Shown: positions 31,101-40,765 of the stretch, in pieces
Layout: each line of letters begins with the position of its first letter
Numbering within the stretch: the first letter of the stretch is position 1
Notes under the pieces: model-generated
The model's input: only the letters and a program-made list of their open reading frames with translations
What the model was told of the DNA's origin: nothing
The model's database searches: none
Made by a program: the position numbers and the translations under genes
NCBI GenBank assembly: GCA_017506865.1
Contig: JAFCMP010000401.1
Coordinates: forward strand, 744,001-808,000
Direction: 5' to 3'
DNA length: 64,000 bases
Source: Tribonema minus
Lineage: Eukaryota; Sar; Xanthophyceae; Tribonematales; Tribonemataceae

Positions 31101-31700
31101 GCTGCAGCACAGTGATGCGTGAGGCAGCAAAGGGGAGCGTCACTACACGCTGTAAATCTGCAAGTATCAGAGTTCGGCGCTGTTCACCAGAGCAATGTCA
31201 AGCACCGCAATCGCTGACTACGCGATGATCATTCCAAGAAAGCAGTGCGTATCACGCGTCAATGAGCCTCAACGGCCCTCCAAAGTGCACCCAGCAGCAG
31301 CATCTCTTGAACGCGTTCTGCGTGCTGACCTGGGCAGAGCCAGAGATGTATTTGGCTTCGTCAAATCTGGTAGAGCTCCTTGACACCTCGAGAATCACGT
31401 CCGCCATCACTCCAGGCACGTTTGGTTTACTGCTAATCGCTTGTGCGCGCAGGTCAAAGTCTTGGTACCGGGCCGCTGAGAGCAACCCTGCCGCGCTCTG
31501 CATGGGATAGCCGCTGCCTACGATGCCGCAGATGCCAGCCTGCTGACCTGTGCTGATGGCCTGACCACACACGAGGTTCTCGGCATCTTGAAAACTGGTT
31601 TCCAGTGTGTCTGCAGTGGCTGGGTGTCGGCTGCACTGCTGCAGTCGGCAGTCAACTGGAACACCAACACCGCAAACGACCAAAGCAAGGGAACGTCCAT
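28171..31700 (-). CDS. Multi-pass membrane protein with a lumenal or extracellular N-terminal region
   Basis: Likely exons are about 31700-31330, 31149-30795, 30420-30325, 30285-30105, 30034-29366 and 28918-28171. An ATG at 31700 opens a signal-peptide-like sequence (MDVPLLWSFAVLVFQLTADC), but the downstream part of exon 1 is open in another frame. Middle exons read VSWTTPDTAHYMYGNPVLME and DNFVKY-like Cys-containing segments such as HTVCGYDGSEQDTNPAAMLT. The last exon has three or four hydrophobic segments, including GGLINIVLTFIAVLATYA, ALSFFAIVTPAALLVVTQVG and FMYVNLALAALGALVVCAAT. The 30034-29366 exon needs a one-base shift near 29510-29560 to stay open, perhaps an assembly error. Some splice joints are unresolved. 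I do not recognise the family. Confidence 0.6.
28919..29365 (-). mobile_element. Mitochondrial DNA insert acting as an intron (NUMT)
   Basis: This 447 bp block is strongly AT-rich, in sharp contrast to the very GC-rich exons on both sides. On the plus strand 29202-29297 encodes LGTIVGLLTSAIGILYYLRV and then VKLIHFERDGD, the C-terminus of NADH dehydrogenase subunit 2. Another open frame of 63 codons runs on the opposite strand (29038-29229) and is not identified, so the insert may be a mosaic. On the gene strand, GCAGG|GTACGG at 29366/29365 and TTTTTAAG|TTTG at 28919/28918 would remove exactly this block and join the flanking exons in phase (Gly codon GG|T). Confidence 0.8.
29202..29297 (+). 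pseudogene. nad2: nad2 3'-end fragment (mitochondrial origin)
   Basis: 31 codons and a TAA remain. The motif ILYYLRVVKLIHFE matches the conserved end of mitochondrial NAD2 (pattern YYYxRIIKIMxF in many eukaryotes). The frame is closed upstream at about 29172, so only the end of the gene is present. It lies inside the intron-like insert, antisense to the host gene. Confidence 0.75.
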
Positions 31701-31757
31701 TGCTCTGGTATGCCTCGCCAATGTCTGGGTTGGTTGTTCGCAGATCCATGATGTCCC

Positions 31758-32530
31758 ATGGCTGATTTAGGCGAGGATCTTTACGAGGATCTTTCCAAAG
31801 TCATATTTCTCCGAAGGTCTCGGAACGTCAACGCACAGGACGTGCAGAGCGGCGGCGGCGGCGGCGGCGGCTACGGCGGCGGCGGCGGCGGCTACGACGG
31901 CGGAAGCGGCGGCAGTAGCGGCGGCGGGGGGCGAGCGCTGATTCTTCCCAGCCCCCGCGGACACTGCCGATGACGCGCGCGACCTGCTGCCGCAGCTGGA
32001 GCACTCGCCATGGCCATGGGCGCGATGCCGCACAGCCGCGTATGGGCGACAGGTACGTGCAACGGCGGCGGCGGCGGCGGAGACGGATTCGGCGGCAGTA
32101 GCGGCGGCTCCGGGGGCGGCGGCGTCGGCGACTGCTGCGGCTAGTGCACTCGCGCGCCGTGGCCATCTAGTGCACTCGCGCGCCGCGGCTTCGGCGGCGC
32201 TGGCGGACGAGCGCTGGCTCTGTCCCGTACCCGCGGACGCTGCCCATGACTGTTGCAGCAGCTAGGGCACTCGCGAGCCGTGGCCATGGACGCGCCGCTG
32301 CCGCCGTCGGCACAGGCCGCGCATGGGCGATAGGCACGTGCAGCGGCTTTGGCGGCACAGACGGAGTCAGCGGCAGCGGATCCGGCGGCGGTGGCAGCAA
32401 CGGCGGTAGTGACTTCGCTGACATCACAGTCAAGGATGCTCGTGGCATGGTGAAGTGGGCTCTGCATCAGCAAGCACTCAGCACCTGCAGGGCTGCACGC
32501 GCATCTTACATTGTGTCACTGAGGGTTTAG
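31758..32530 (+). CDS. Possible small Gly-rich protein gene in GGC repeat DNA
   Basis: An ATG at 31758 starts MADLGEDLYEDLSKVIFLRR and then a Gly/Tyr/Ser-rich stretch coded by a GGC-repeat, ending at 31973. A second open stretch at 32340-32530 is Gly/Ser-rich and ends with FADITVKDARGMVKWALHQQ and a stop at 32530. The two could be exons of one gene, but I cannot define the splice sites. The region 31930-32345 contains at least two imperfect direct copies of a unit of roughly 200-300 bp (CGAGCGCTG, CGCGGACACTGCC and GGGCGA-AGG-ACGTGCA in order). It lies just upstream of, and divergent from, the membrane protein gene. Confidence 0.3.
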
Positions 32531-33179
32531 CTACTCCTGATCATGGCTTTCGGGCATCATACGGCAGCATAGCAGCAACCACCACACACAGGCTTAGTAG
32601 TACCTGAGTGGGTTTGGTGAGCTCTACAGCATTAAACAGCAGTGACGTGGTTAGAAGCACTGCTTTGACATTGGTTCAGGCACATGTGGCTTCATGGGGC
32701 ACGATCTTGAGAACACTTTAAGCAACGTGCATCAGAGGTCAATCACAATGGCCGTCTGGCAATTTCATCGAAGCGTGACTGGCCGCACAGTGGGCCAAGG
32801 ACGCCAATGACTCGCGTCGCCGAGGAATGCATTCACACAGTCATTTGTGGGCGCTATGCACACGGTCACGTGGCATTTGTTGTGGCGACACAGCAGTACG
32901 GGTTGATGTCCCCGATGGTGTTGTGGTGATAATCATAAGCAGCACAATGACTGGTCATAGCATGGATTCGACAAATGTGTCTCCCATTTCTGAACATATG
33001 ATATGTTGTCACCATGGTGCGGGTGTGCGCGGCGCAGTTTCAACTGCCGTTCTGACCTTCAGCCACAACATCAGATCTGTTGATTTGTGTGTCTGCCTCG
33101 CTACTCACTTGACCCATCATCTTCACATAAAACATGACACATAACACCTTCAGGCACCATCGCCGGCGAGATGCCGCTA
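32531..33179. other. Intergenic stretch, no gene seen
   Basis: No splice-bounded exon or protein-like frame is apparent. The right end grades into degenerate copies of the last exon of the gene to the right. Confidence 0.4.
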
Positions 33180-33480
33180 CTGTAACACTGCAAAAACAAC
33201 ATCAACGGACACGCTCCGCTCCGCTCCGCGCCCAACCCAGCGCCGCGAGCGTGCAGTGCAGGTGCAGGCACCTCCAAACTTCAACAACAACACCAATCAC
33301 AGCCTCCCTCAGGAGCGTCTGTGCCTCCGCACACACCGTCGAAAAACCACGCCGCGCTCCGCTGCGCGCCTAAGGCGCCTCACGCAGCGCCGCGAGCGCG
33401 CTCGTGCCGAGCGCGTGCACGCCGCGGTGCGCGCGGTTTACGTACAGCACCCCCAAACTGCACCAACAAAACTCAGAGCA
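33180..33480 (-). repeat. Echoes of the terminal exon of the ARM-like gene, beyond its stop codon
   Basis: At least two copies of the 3' part of the last exon, near 33205-33275 and 33345-33450, lie downstream of the stop codon at 33562. Plus-strand words such as CGCTCCGCTGCGCGCCTA, GGCGCCTC-CGCAGCGCCGCG and GCACGCCGCGGTGCGCGCGG are shared with the true exon at 33545-33630. The second copy also duplicates the stop region (GCGCCTAAGGCGCCTC versus GCGCCTACGGCGCCTC). Confidence 0.8.
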
Positions 33481-33561
33481 TGAAGCCTGCCTCACAAGTC
33501 AGGGGAGGAGCATCTCTGCCTGCGCACACTGCCAGAAAAGCCACCGTGCTCCGCTGCGCGC

Positions 33562-36500
33562 CTACGGCGCCTCGCGCAGCGCCGCGAGCGCGCGCGCGCC
33601 GAGCGCCTGCACGCCGCGGTGCGCGCGGTGCAGGTACAGCGCGCGCCGCACCGCCGCCGCGCAGCCGTGCGAGCCGAGCGTGCTGCGCGCGGTGAAGGAG
33701 CTGCGCGCGAGCTGCGCGACGAGGCGGGCCGCCTGCTCCACCAGCGCGGCGTGCTCGAGCTCCTCGGCGAGGACGCGCGCGAGCTGCGGAGGGACCGATT
33801 GACGGCGCAGTTTCAGAAAGTTCAAGTTTGCGACTTGAGTGTGCGACTTGAACAGGTTTAGACTAGGGCTGCGGCGGGCGTTCGGGACTGGCAGCTGTTC
33901 AGAAACTTCAAGTGTGCGGCTGGAACAGCTTTAGACTAGGGCTGCGGCGGGACCGGCCTACGCAAGTCAGAAACTTCAAGTGTGCGTGTTGAACAGGATT
34001 AGACAAGGGCTGCGGCGGGACGGCCGACGGCGCAGTGTGGAAAAACAGGTTTGGACTGGGGGTCCGCCATCACGACGTGGTTGAGATTCTCAGCGAGGAC
34101 GCGCGCAAGAGCTGTGGCAGCGATCATGCAGCAAGTCCAGGTGAGGTCAGGAGTGGACGGCAAGACTCAATAGCGCCGAGTTTGCGCCGCAAGCCCTACG
34201 CAGCACTGTCTACACGCACAGCAGCCGCAGCAGCGCACGCCGATGAATACGGACAGTGCGTAGGTACATTTCATTCTGTGCTGCCGCTCAGATTCAACAA
34301 CCTCCCTCCCCTTCATCCACGTACGCCGCATGCAGCGTGGACTGTTCGATGAAGCGTAGCGCACCTGCTGCAGGCCACCGCGCGCCGCATAGCACTGTCT
34401 CAACGCACAGCAGCCGCAGCGGCGCACGCCCCGCTGAACACGAACCGTGCCAAGGTACATACAAAGCGCACGATTCTGCGCACCTGCTGCAAGCCGCCGC
34501 GCGCCGCGTACTCCTTGCCGGCGCCGGCGCACACCTCCTGCAGCGCGCACACGGCGGCGAGGCAGCGCCACTGCAGCGGCGCGACGCGCGGGTGCTCGCG
34601 CCCCGCGCGCACCGCCAGCTCCGCCAGCCTGCAGTGCACGGCCTCGTCCTCCAGCAGGCGCCACATGGCTGCATCGCTGCTCAGCGGAGCGGCATAGTGT
34701 TGAAGTTGAAGAGAAGTTGTGGGTTGGTTGAGTGCGATGGCTGCGGGGTTGTACTGTCGGGTCGTGTTGGCAAAGCACCTACCGGCGCGCTGCAGCGTGG
34801 TATACGGCGCTCGAGCGCGCTTCGGTACATGCCTACATACCCTGGCACATGTACACACCCTACACAGGCACCCATACATACCATACACCAGCCCCTACAT
34901 ACCTACCGCACGTAAGAGGGCCACCCGCCCCTCCTACACGCGCGCCAAAACAACGTACTGTACCTAGTGCATGCGCACCTGTGAACCAGCAGGCACGCAG
35001 CGTGCACGGCCTGCCACCCCGCCACCAGCACCGGCACGTCCGCGGCGTGCCACTCGAGCGCCTCCGTCACCGCCGCGACCGCGTCGGCAGCGATGAACGC
35101 TGCCGCAGCAGCGCTCGGCGCGGCTGCGCCATCGCTCAGCAGCGCGCGCAGCAGGTGCAGCGCCTCCGCGCACGTGGCGGCGGCGTGCGCTCTGGCGACG
35201 CCGTGCAGGCGCTGCTGCGGCAAGGCGCTGCCATAGCGGAGCAGCGCCGCCGTCGCCAGCTGCGGACGTGCAGCGACAGTGGTGGTGCTCACGTGTTTTA
35301 AGGTTGCCAAACGTGAGGCGCGTGTGTGATGATGGCCCAAAACCGCTGCAGTGCTGTTATGCGGCCTGCTTACCCAGCAACGCCGTCATGGGCTCATCCT
35401 CCAAGCAAAACCGACGTGGGACATGTTTCACCAGCAACTTTTGCGGCCTACGCAAAGGAAATTGTCAAAGAGGATCTGCAGTTGCGTGACGGCCACGTCC
35501 ACACAGTACAGTGCGCTGCTGTCGTACCTACTTCAGTGGTGCTGACGGCTCCTGCAGTCGCATGAGTAAGTAGAGGGCGGTCATTGCCAGTCAGTGGCCG
35601 ACAGCCACTGCCTCGGGCGCACCAGCTTCGCAGCCGCATCAGGTGACACACACACACCAGTTGACAGGGCTGTTGCATGAGCCATTCGACTGCACCTGAG
35701 AAGGGCAAAGCCCGCACACGAGCTTGAGATATAACTGCCGTATGGCTGCTGCAAGTACAGTACCAAGGGCTACGGTGTGCGCCCGCTGCTGTATCAGAAA
35801 CTCGCATGGCGCAAGAACGCAGCTCCAGGACTTTGACACACAGCAAGTGCCGCAGGCAGAGATAGTGTGCCCTTGCTTCAGCAAAACTGACGAGGCTTGC
35901 CAAGAAGTGCTATAGTGCATGCACCACTTGCGTCGGCTGCCTTATACTTATATGCCTCCTGACCTCAGCAAGGGGTCAGCTGGGACCAATCGTCATTCGC
36001 TGTACTTATGTCCATCACAAGCCCTCTCAACATATTCAGCCTTGAGTTTGGTTCGTCTGGGGACCTGCACGCCAACTTCACAATCCCATTATCCACACCG
36101 CCAAACTATACGTGACACTTCAAGTCAGCGAACACGCGCAGTGCCCACCTGCACGCACAGGTGGGCAGGCGCGTGCGGCCGCAGCCCCGGCGCGCGCAGC
36201 GCTCTCAGCCCCGCCGACTGGACGCCAGCGCTGCGCGGCCACGCCTCAAGCGCTCCTGTCACCGCTGCCGCCAGCACTCGCTGTTCGTCCACACACGTGA
36301 TGATTGTCGGAGGGCAAGAGCAGGTGCGCTGCGCACCAGAACAGGCCAGCTCCACAAGCGTTTCTGTGTGTGATGTAGAGATGACGCCTGCGAGGGCCAT
36401 AAGGGCGCCCGCCGCTGCGAACGCCGCCGCCGCTGCCGCCGCCGCCGCTGCGTCCGCCGCGCATGCTGCGCTCACGTGCGCCAGCACGCGCAGCGCAGCC

Positions 36501-37126
36501 GCCGCAGCCAGCGGCTGCCGGTCGTGGTCGCCGACGGCTGCGATGAGCATGGTGGCGGCGTCGAGCTGTGCCAGCAGCGCACGGCACTGCGCTGGCGCAC
36601 TGCACGTGGCCAGCTCGAGCTGCTCGAGGCAGTGCTCAACCACGAACGGCGCTTGGTCTGCGTCGCCTGCGGGTCCGGCGGCGGCGGCGGCTGCGCGCAT
36701 CGTCGCCAGCAGCAGCGCTACATCGCCATGGATCTGGGCCAAGTCGGAGCGGACTTGCTCAGGCAGCAGGCGGAAGGGGGGGCAGTGCCGTTGTCGGTGC
36801 CGCGACATGGCGTGTGCAACGTTGAGGTGGTCTTGGCGGGATGCTGCTGTGAGCCAGTCCGATTCCTCATCCGCCTCCGCCATTTCCTCGCAGCAGTTGT
36901 CTCGCAAGACAAATGCTGCCTCTGCGGCGACAATAGCAGGGTCCTTGACCTCTTGTCCTGCCATTCGAAGCAGTTTGTCTTCTGCTGCATGCCTCTGGTG
37001 AAGCTCATCCAACCGCTCCGTACGTGTGTACTTGCCATGTTGAGCTCTCTGCAGCAACGATGCATACGCTGCAGCGTCTGCTGCCTCATTTGCCTCTCTG
37101 ATTGCATCGTCAGCGGCGCAATGCAT
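33562..37126 (-). CDS. ARM/HEAT-like helical repeat protein
   Basis: Four exons join with consistent phases: 37126-36149, 35259-34979, 34676-34484 and 33783-33562, giving 557 residues from ATG 37126. The N-terminal third is charged and helical (MHCAADDAIREANEAADAAA). From about residue 130 the sequence consists of repeated two- or three-helix units rich in Ala and Leu, for example LLAQLDAATMLIAAVGDHDR, AALRVLAHVSAACAADAAAA, VTEALEWHAADVPVLVAGWQ and LVAQLARSSFTARSTLGSHG, which resemble armadillo repeats. Such proteins act as binding scaffolds, but the partner is unknown. The GC-rich, Ala-rich bias makes repeat assignment less certain. It is divergent from the coiled-coil gene at 37384. Confidence 0.75.
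34175..34483 (-). repeat. Exon-edge echoes after ARM-like gene exon 3 (3' border)
   Basis: The real exon 3 end at 34484 is echoed at about 34372 (plus-strand GCACCTGCTGCAGGCCACCG versus the real GCACCTGCTGCAAGCCGCCG), about 112 bp away. A further decayed copy lies near 34185. The intron part is duplicated as well: AGCACTGTCT-ACGCACAGCA and CAGCCGCAGC-GCGCACGCC occur at 34203-34245 and 34390-34430. Confidence 0.85.
35260..36148 (-). other. Long intron 1 of the ARM-like gene
   Basis: An 889 bp intron between exons 36149 and 35259, with GTGGGC donor and CGCAG acceptor on the gene strand. I see no clear echo or embedded gene. Confidence 0.5.
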
Positions 37127-37383
37127 CCGTGTGTGCGTGCCAGGCTATCAGCTAATTCGGAAAACACACTTCAACTGTTTACAGTTGAAGTGCCACCAAC
37201 TGTCACTTTTGTTGCGCTGATCGCCAAAGCACACAACAAGACACCCAACAAGGGCACTTGAAAGCGGGCTACAAGTTCGTTCACACCTTCTGATACACCA
37301 GGCTCAGCCGGCCTTGTATCGCCGCCTCACCAGCAGCAGCACGAGCGCACTTCACTCACACCGAGAGGGGTCAAACTACTACC
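37127..37383. promoter_or_regulatory. Divergent spacer between ARM-like and coiled-coil genes
   Basis: 257 bp separate the two start codons, so promoters of both genes probably overlap here. It contains the word CAACTGTTTACAGTTGAAG, which is partly palindromic (37168-37186). No TATA-like box is obvious. Confidence 0.45.
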
Positions 37384-39990
37384 ATGTCCCGTGCGCATCA
37401 CTCGACATCGAGGCCCCCCGTCAGTGCCAGCGAGCTATGGGCCATACAACTCGGCCTCAGCCTGGGACACGACAAATTTGTGACCGCATGCGGAGAGAGC
37501 ATCGACCTTGGTGCATATGGCCGCACCAACGTGGAAGGCGAGCTGCTCGACAGGATCAGGCAGCTAGAAGACGAGGTGCGGGAATGCAGGACTTCGCAGG
37601 GCGTGCTGGCGGACAGACTGGTAGAGAAGGCGGCGGAGGCAAAGCATCTCAAGTTTGCTCTGGAGGTGGAAAAGGTGCGTTCTCGGAAAATGGCAGTTGG
37701 AGAATGCGCTCTGATCTCGTTGCCGAGGCCTGCGTACACACGCTGTGCCTCGTGTTCCGGCCTGTCAGCATCTTTGCCTTCCTTGCACGCAAGTCAAAGA
37801 GGCAATTGCACAAGCATATGCACTGACCTCCGAAGAGGGCACGCGCAAGGCAGCCTCCCTATCGACCTGCACATCGCTACTCCGCATCGAGTACGCGTGC
37901 ACTGCATCGCGTCCCCCAGTGCCCATCATCACATGACACTCTGTCTTGTGCACCGCTGCAAAACAACACAGGAGAGGTGCAATGAGCTGCGCGCGATGGC
38001 GCCCAAGGCTGCGCTGAGCGATACCCAGGACCGCGCCGTGCGGGCACAGGAGCGAAGGAAGCGGCTGCAGGCGGAACGGCTCATGTCAGCCTACAAAGGG
38101 TGAGCGTCAAGCCCTGACTTGTGCGTATCCTGTGTGTCTGTGTACACACAATGGAGGAACATGATGTTTATTGCGTGACTGCGCCAGCTGCCACCGCCAC
38201 TTCAATCGCATGGCTGGCGACTCGGGGCATCCCCGTCTACCAGGCTCTTCGACAGTATGACTCGTCATGGAGCAGCAACAGAGAGTGTGAGGGCGCGCAT
38301 CGCTGCCTGTTGTAGAGTCGGCCAATGAAGCGAATGTCAGTGTCAGGCATAGCCTGCAAGGTGTAGTTGCAAAGCGACTCGCAATGCGGCAGCGAGAGCA
38401 ACGCATGTGCTGCGCAAAGCTGATGCATTGAAGGAGAGGACCTGCCACAGCGATACAACTGCCTGAGCTGCCCAATGCCACTCATTTGTACTCAGGGAAT
38501 GGCTGCAGTGAAAGCGGATTTCGTCAGCCTGTCTGTCAATGCTGCAATATGAGCAGGTGCTTTCACCAATGCAACGGTAGCGTTAACGGTGGCGGTGCTG
38601 CCGCTGTCATGGAGGCAATGCTGATTTTTGAAAGTGTTCAGTTGTTTTGAGTACTTTCTGACCGGTGTGGAGTGGTGTTAAGCGCTTATGAAAGCGGCAT
38701 TTTCCGTACAGCATACCTGAACGTGCTGAGCTCCTGCGCTGAAACGTTACACGTGAAGGTCAAGCAACGGATACTGCAACAAGAACGGAGTCGCGCAGGC
38801 TGGCCGCATCATACATAGCAAGTGACAGAAGCTGATGATGCCGCTTCAACCGCAAGCGAAAACCCACGTCGCTCACATGAGGCACGAGTTCACATCGCCC
38901 CAGCTGAACAGGCGTTCACCATACTCCCGATTCGCAGTTCCTGTCGCTGGCACAGGTGTATCAACTCGGCATACCTGCGCTCCGCTTGTGTACACGGCCA
39001 GCCTGCCATGTCTTTATCTTAAAAGCACGTTCTCAATGCGACGCTGCGGCTGCGACGCGCCTGCGCAGGCTGTACGAGGAGCAGATGCGCGCGGTGGCGG
39101 GCGAGGGGCAGCGCTACCGCACGCTCGTACGCAGCTACAGCAAGCTGTCGGCGGAGAACCGCGGCCTGCGCGCCCAGCTGGCGGAGGCGCGCAGCAGTGG
39201 CAGGGTTCAGCAGCAGCAGCGACCAGCGCTTCTGCAGCAGCCGCAGCAGCAGCAGCAGCAGCAGGGGGGAGAAGAGATGGGAGGGGTGGAGCTGGCGCCG
39301 CTGCCGCCGCTGCTGTCGCCGCATAGCCCACAGCAGCAGCAGCAGCGGTCAACATGCAGCAGCAGCGGCAGTCTGCACGAGGCGTCCGTGGCCACGCACA
39401 TTGAGCCGTGGAGCGCTGCTGACGAGCGCAGCACTCAAGACCAGCAGCAGCAGCAGCAGCGTCATGATGATGTGTTCCAGCAGCAGCAGCAGCAGCAACA
39501 GCATGTGCCCAGATGCGAGCAGCCGCCATCGCCGTCGCCCCTGCTTCAGCAGCAGCGGCGGCAGCAGACCGAAGCGTCCAGTGCGGCGCCGCTGTCACCG
39601 CAGCAGCAGCAGCAGCGCGCGCCGCGCTACGGCCACCGCAGCAGCGCTCATGACGACTCCATGGCGACGCACGTGGAGGCGTGGCGCGCGGAGTGCGACG
39701 TGACCGTGCGCACGGACGACGGGGAGGACGAGCACTGCTGCAGCGAGCTCAGCGCTCTGCACGACAGCGTCCTGGAGGCAGAGCCGCTGCGGGTTTCGAT
39801 GGCGGCGGCCCCGTGTGAGGGCGGGGGGCTCGCAACGTTGGCGCTGCCCAAGCGCTGCGCATCGCCCACGCTGTCGACGCCTATCGGCTGGTCCCTCGAT
39901 GACGACGTTGAGGTAGAAGTTGAAGTTGGTGGCGCAGATGGCGTTGCGCTGGGGGTGCGGGCGGGGGACGAGCGGCGATCGTGTCCTTGA
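37384..39990 (+). CDS. Coiled-coil protein with long poly-Gln region
   Basis: Exons 37384-37674, 37972-38099 and 39069-39990 join in phase, giving about 446 residues; a short extra exon near 37800-37855 (AIAQAYALTSEEGTRK) is possible. Residues about 50-190 are coiled-coil in character: DRIRQLEDEVRECRTSQGVL, ERRKRLQAERLMSAYKG, then LYEEQMRAVAGEGQRYRTLV and SKLSAENRGLRAQLAEARSS. The remainder is low-complexity with many Gln runs coded mainly by CAG, two similar segments (VATHIEPWSAADE and MATHVEAWRAECD) and an acidic stretch (DDDVEVEVEVGG). No catalytic motif is seen, and a structural or scaffolding role is only an inference. Intron 2 is about 970 bp. Confidence 0.65.
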
Positions 39991-39999
39991 TGCACTTGC

Positions 40000-40765
40000 G
40001 GCAGATGTGCCATTGCACAGCGGTAGTCAGCACAGCTATGAGCGTGTGGCTCTTGGGCCAGCACCACAAGCATCGGGCCTCATGCGCGCCCTAATCGCCT
40101 GATATCTAAATATATGAACCTGGTATGTGTTCCATTGGTATCATCTCATCATGTGCTGGAGCACCCCGCTCGTCACTATCCTGCTGTGATGCGTGAATGG
40201 TATGCTGCGCCCAAAGCCCTACTAGTATGGTTGCACGATTGCGCAGTGTTCTGGGTTTTGTTCAGTTACTGCGGCGCCTTCATGTCTATCGCACCATTGA
40301 CTATGCGCCTCTGGAATCACACCTCAACTTCAACTTCAACTTGAAGAACGAACCTCTGTGTGTGTGTGTGTGGTGTGCACGCGGAACGATGTCGTGGGCT
40401 GTGCAATGGGGCAGCGGAGGCGATGATCAGGTAGACAAAGCCAGACCTGCAGTGTTGATGTACTAGATCTACTGTAGTGCTCGGGGTGCTCTGGTTGCAG
40501 GATCATGAAAATCCAGGCCAGATCCCACCTAATGCTGATGGTCAAGAAAGAGACATATCCGAAAGTGAAAGAATCGTGCTTGAGAAGCGTGGTTGTATGG
40601 GATCCATAATGCACCTGACACTCGAGCTAGCCTGCATGCGATTGTCTACTGCTTGAGACCGGATGAGCTCTTTCGCACTCACGCTGCGCGCTCGAATCAC
40701 CCATCTCTTTGCGTGTGGCATCTTGGCCGGCTCACCCACTCTCGCTTTGGTTCCGCGACCCTCAG
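40000..40765. other. Upstream region of the propeller gene, first exon not found
   Basis: The first recognised propeller exon at 40766 begins at an acceptor, so a start codon and probably a signal peptide must lie upstream. I could not identify them in 39991-40765. A CTTCAACTTCAACTTCAACT run occurs at about 40323-40343. Confidence 0.35.

Noticed and set aside
36246-37001. Alternative plus-strand frames over the ARM-like exon
   Set aside because: The minus-strand four-exon model joins in phase and gives repeating helices; the plus-strand frames are Ser/Ala/Cys-rich without structure.
39180-39620. CAG repeats as a CRISPR-like or minisatellite array
   Set aside because: They are irregular glutamine codons within an exon in frame; there are no spacers or fixed period.
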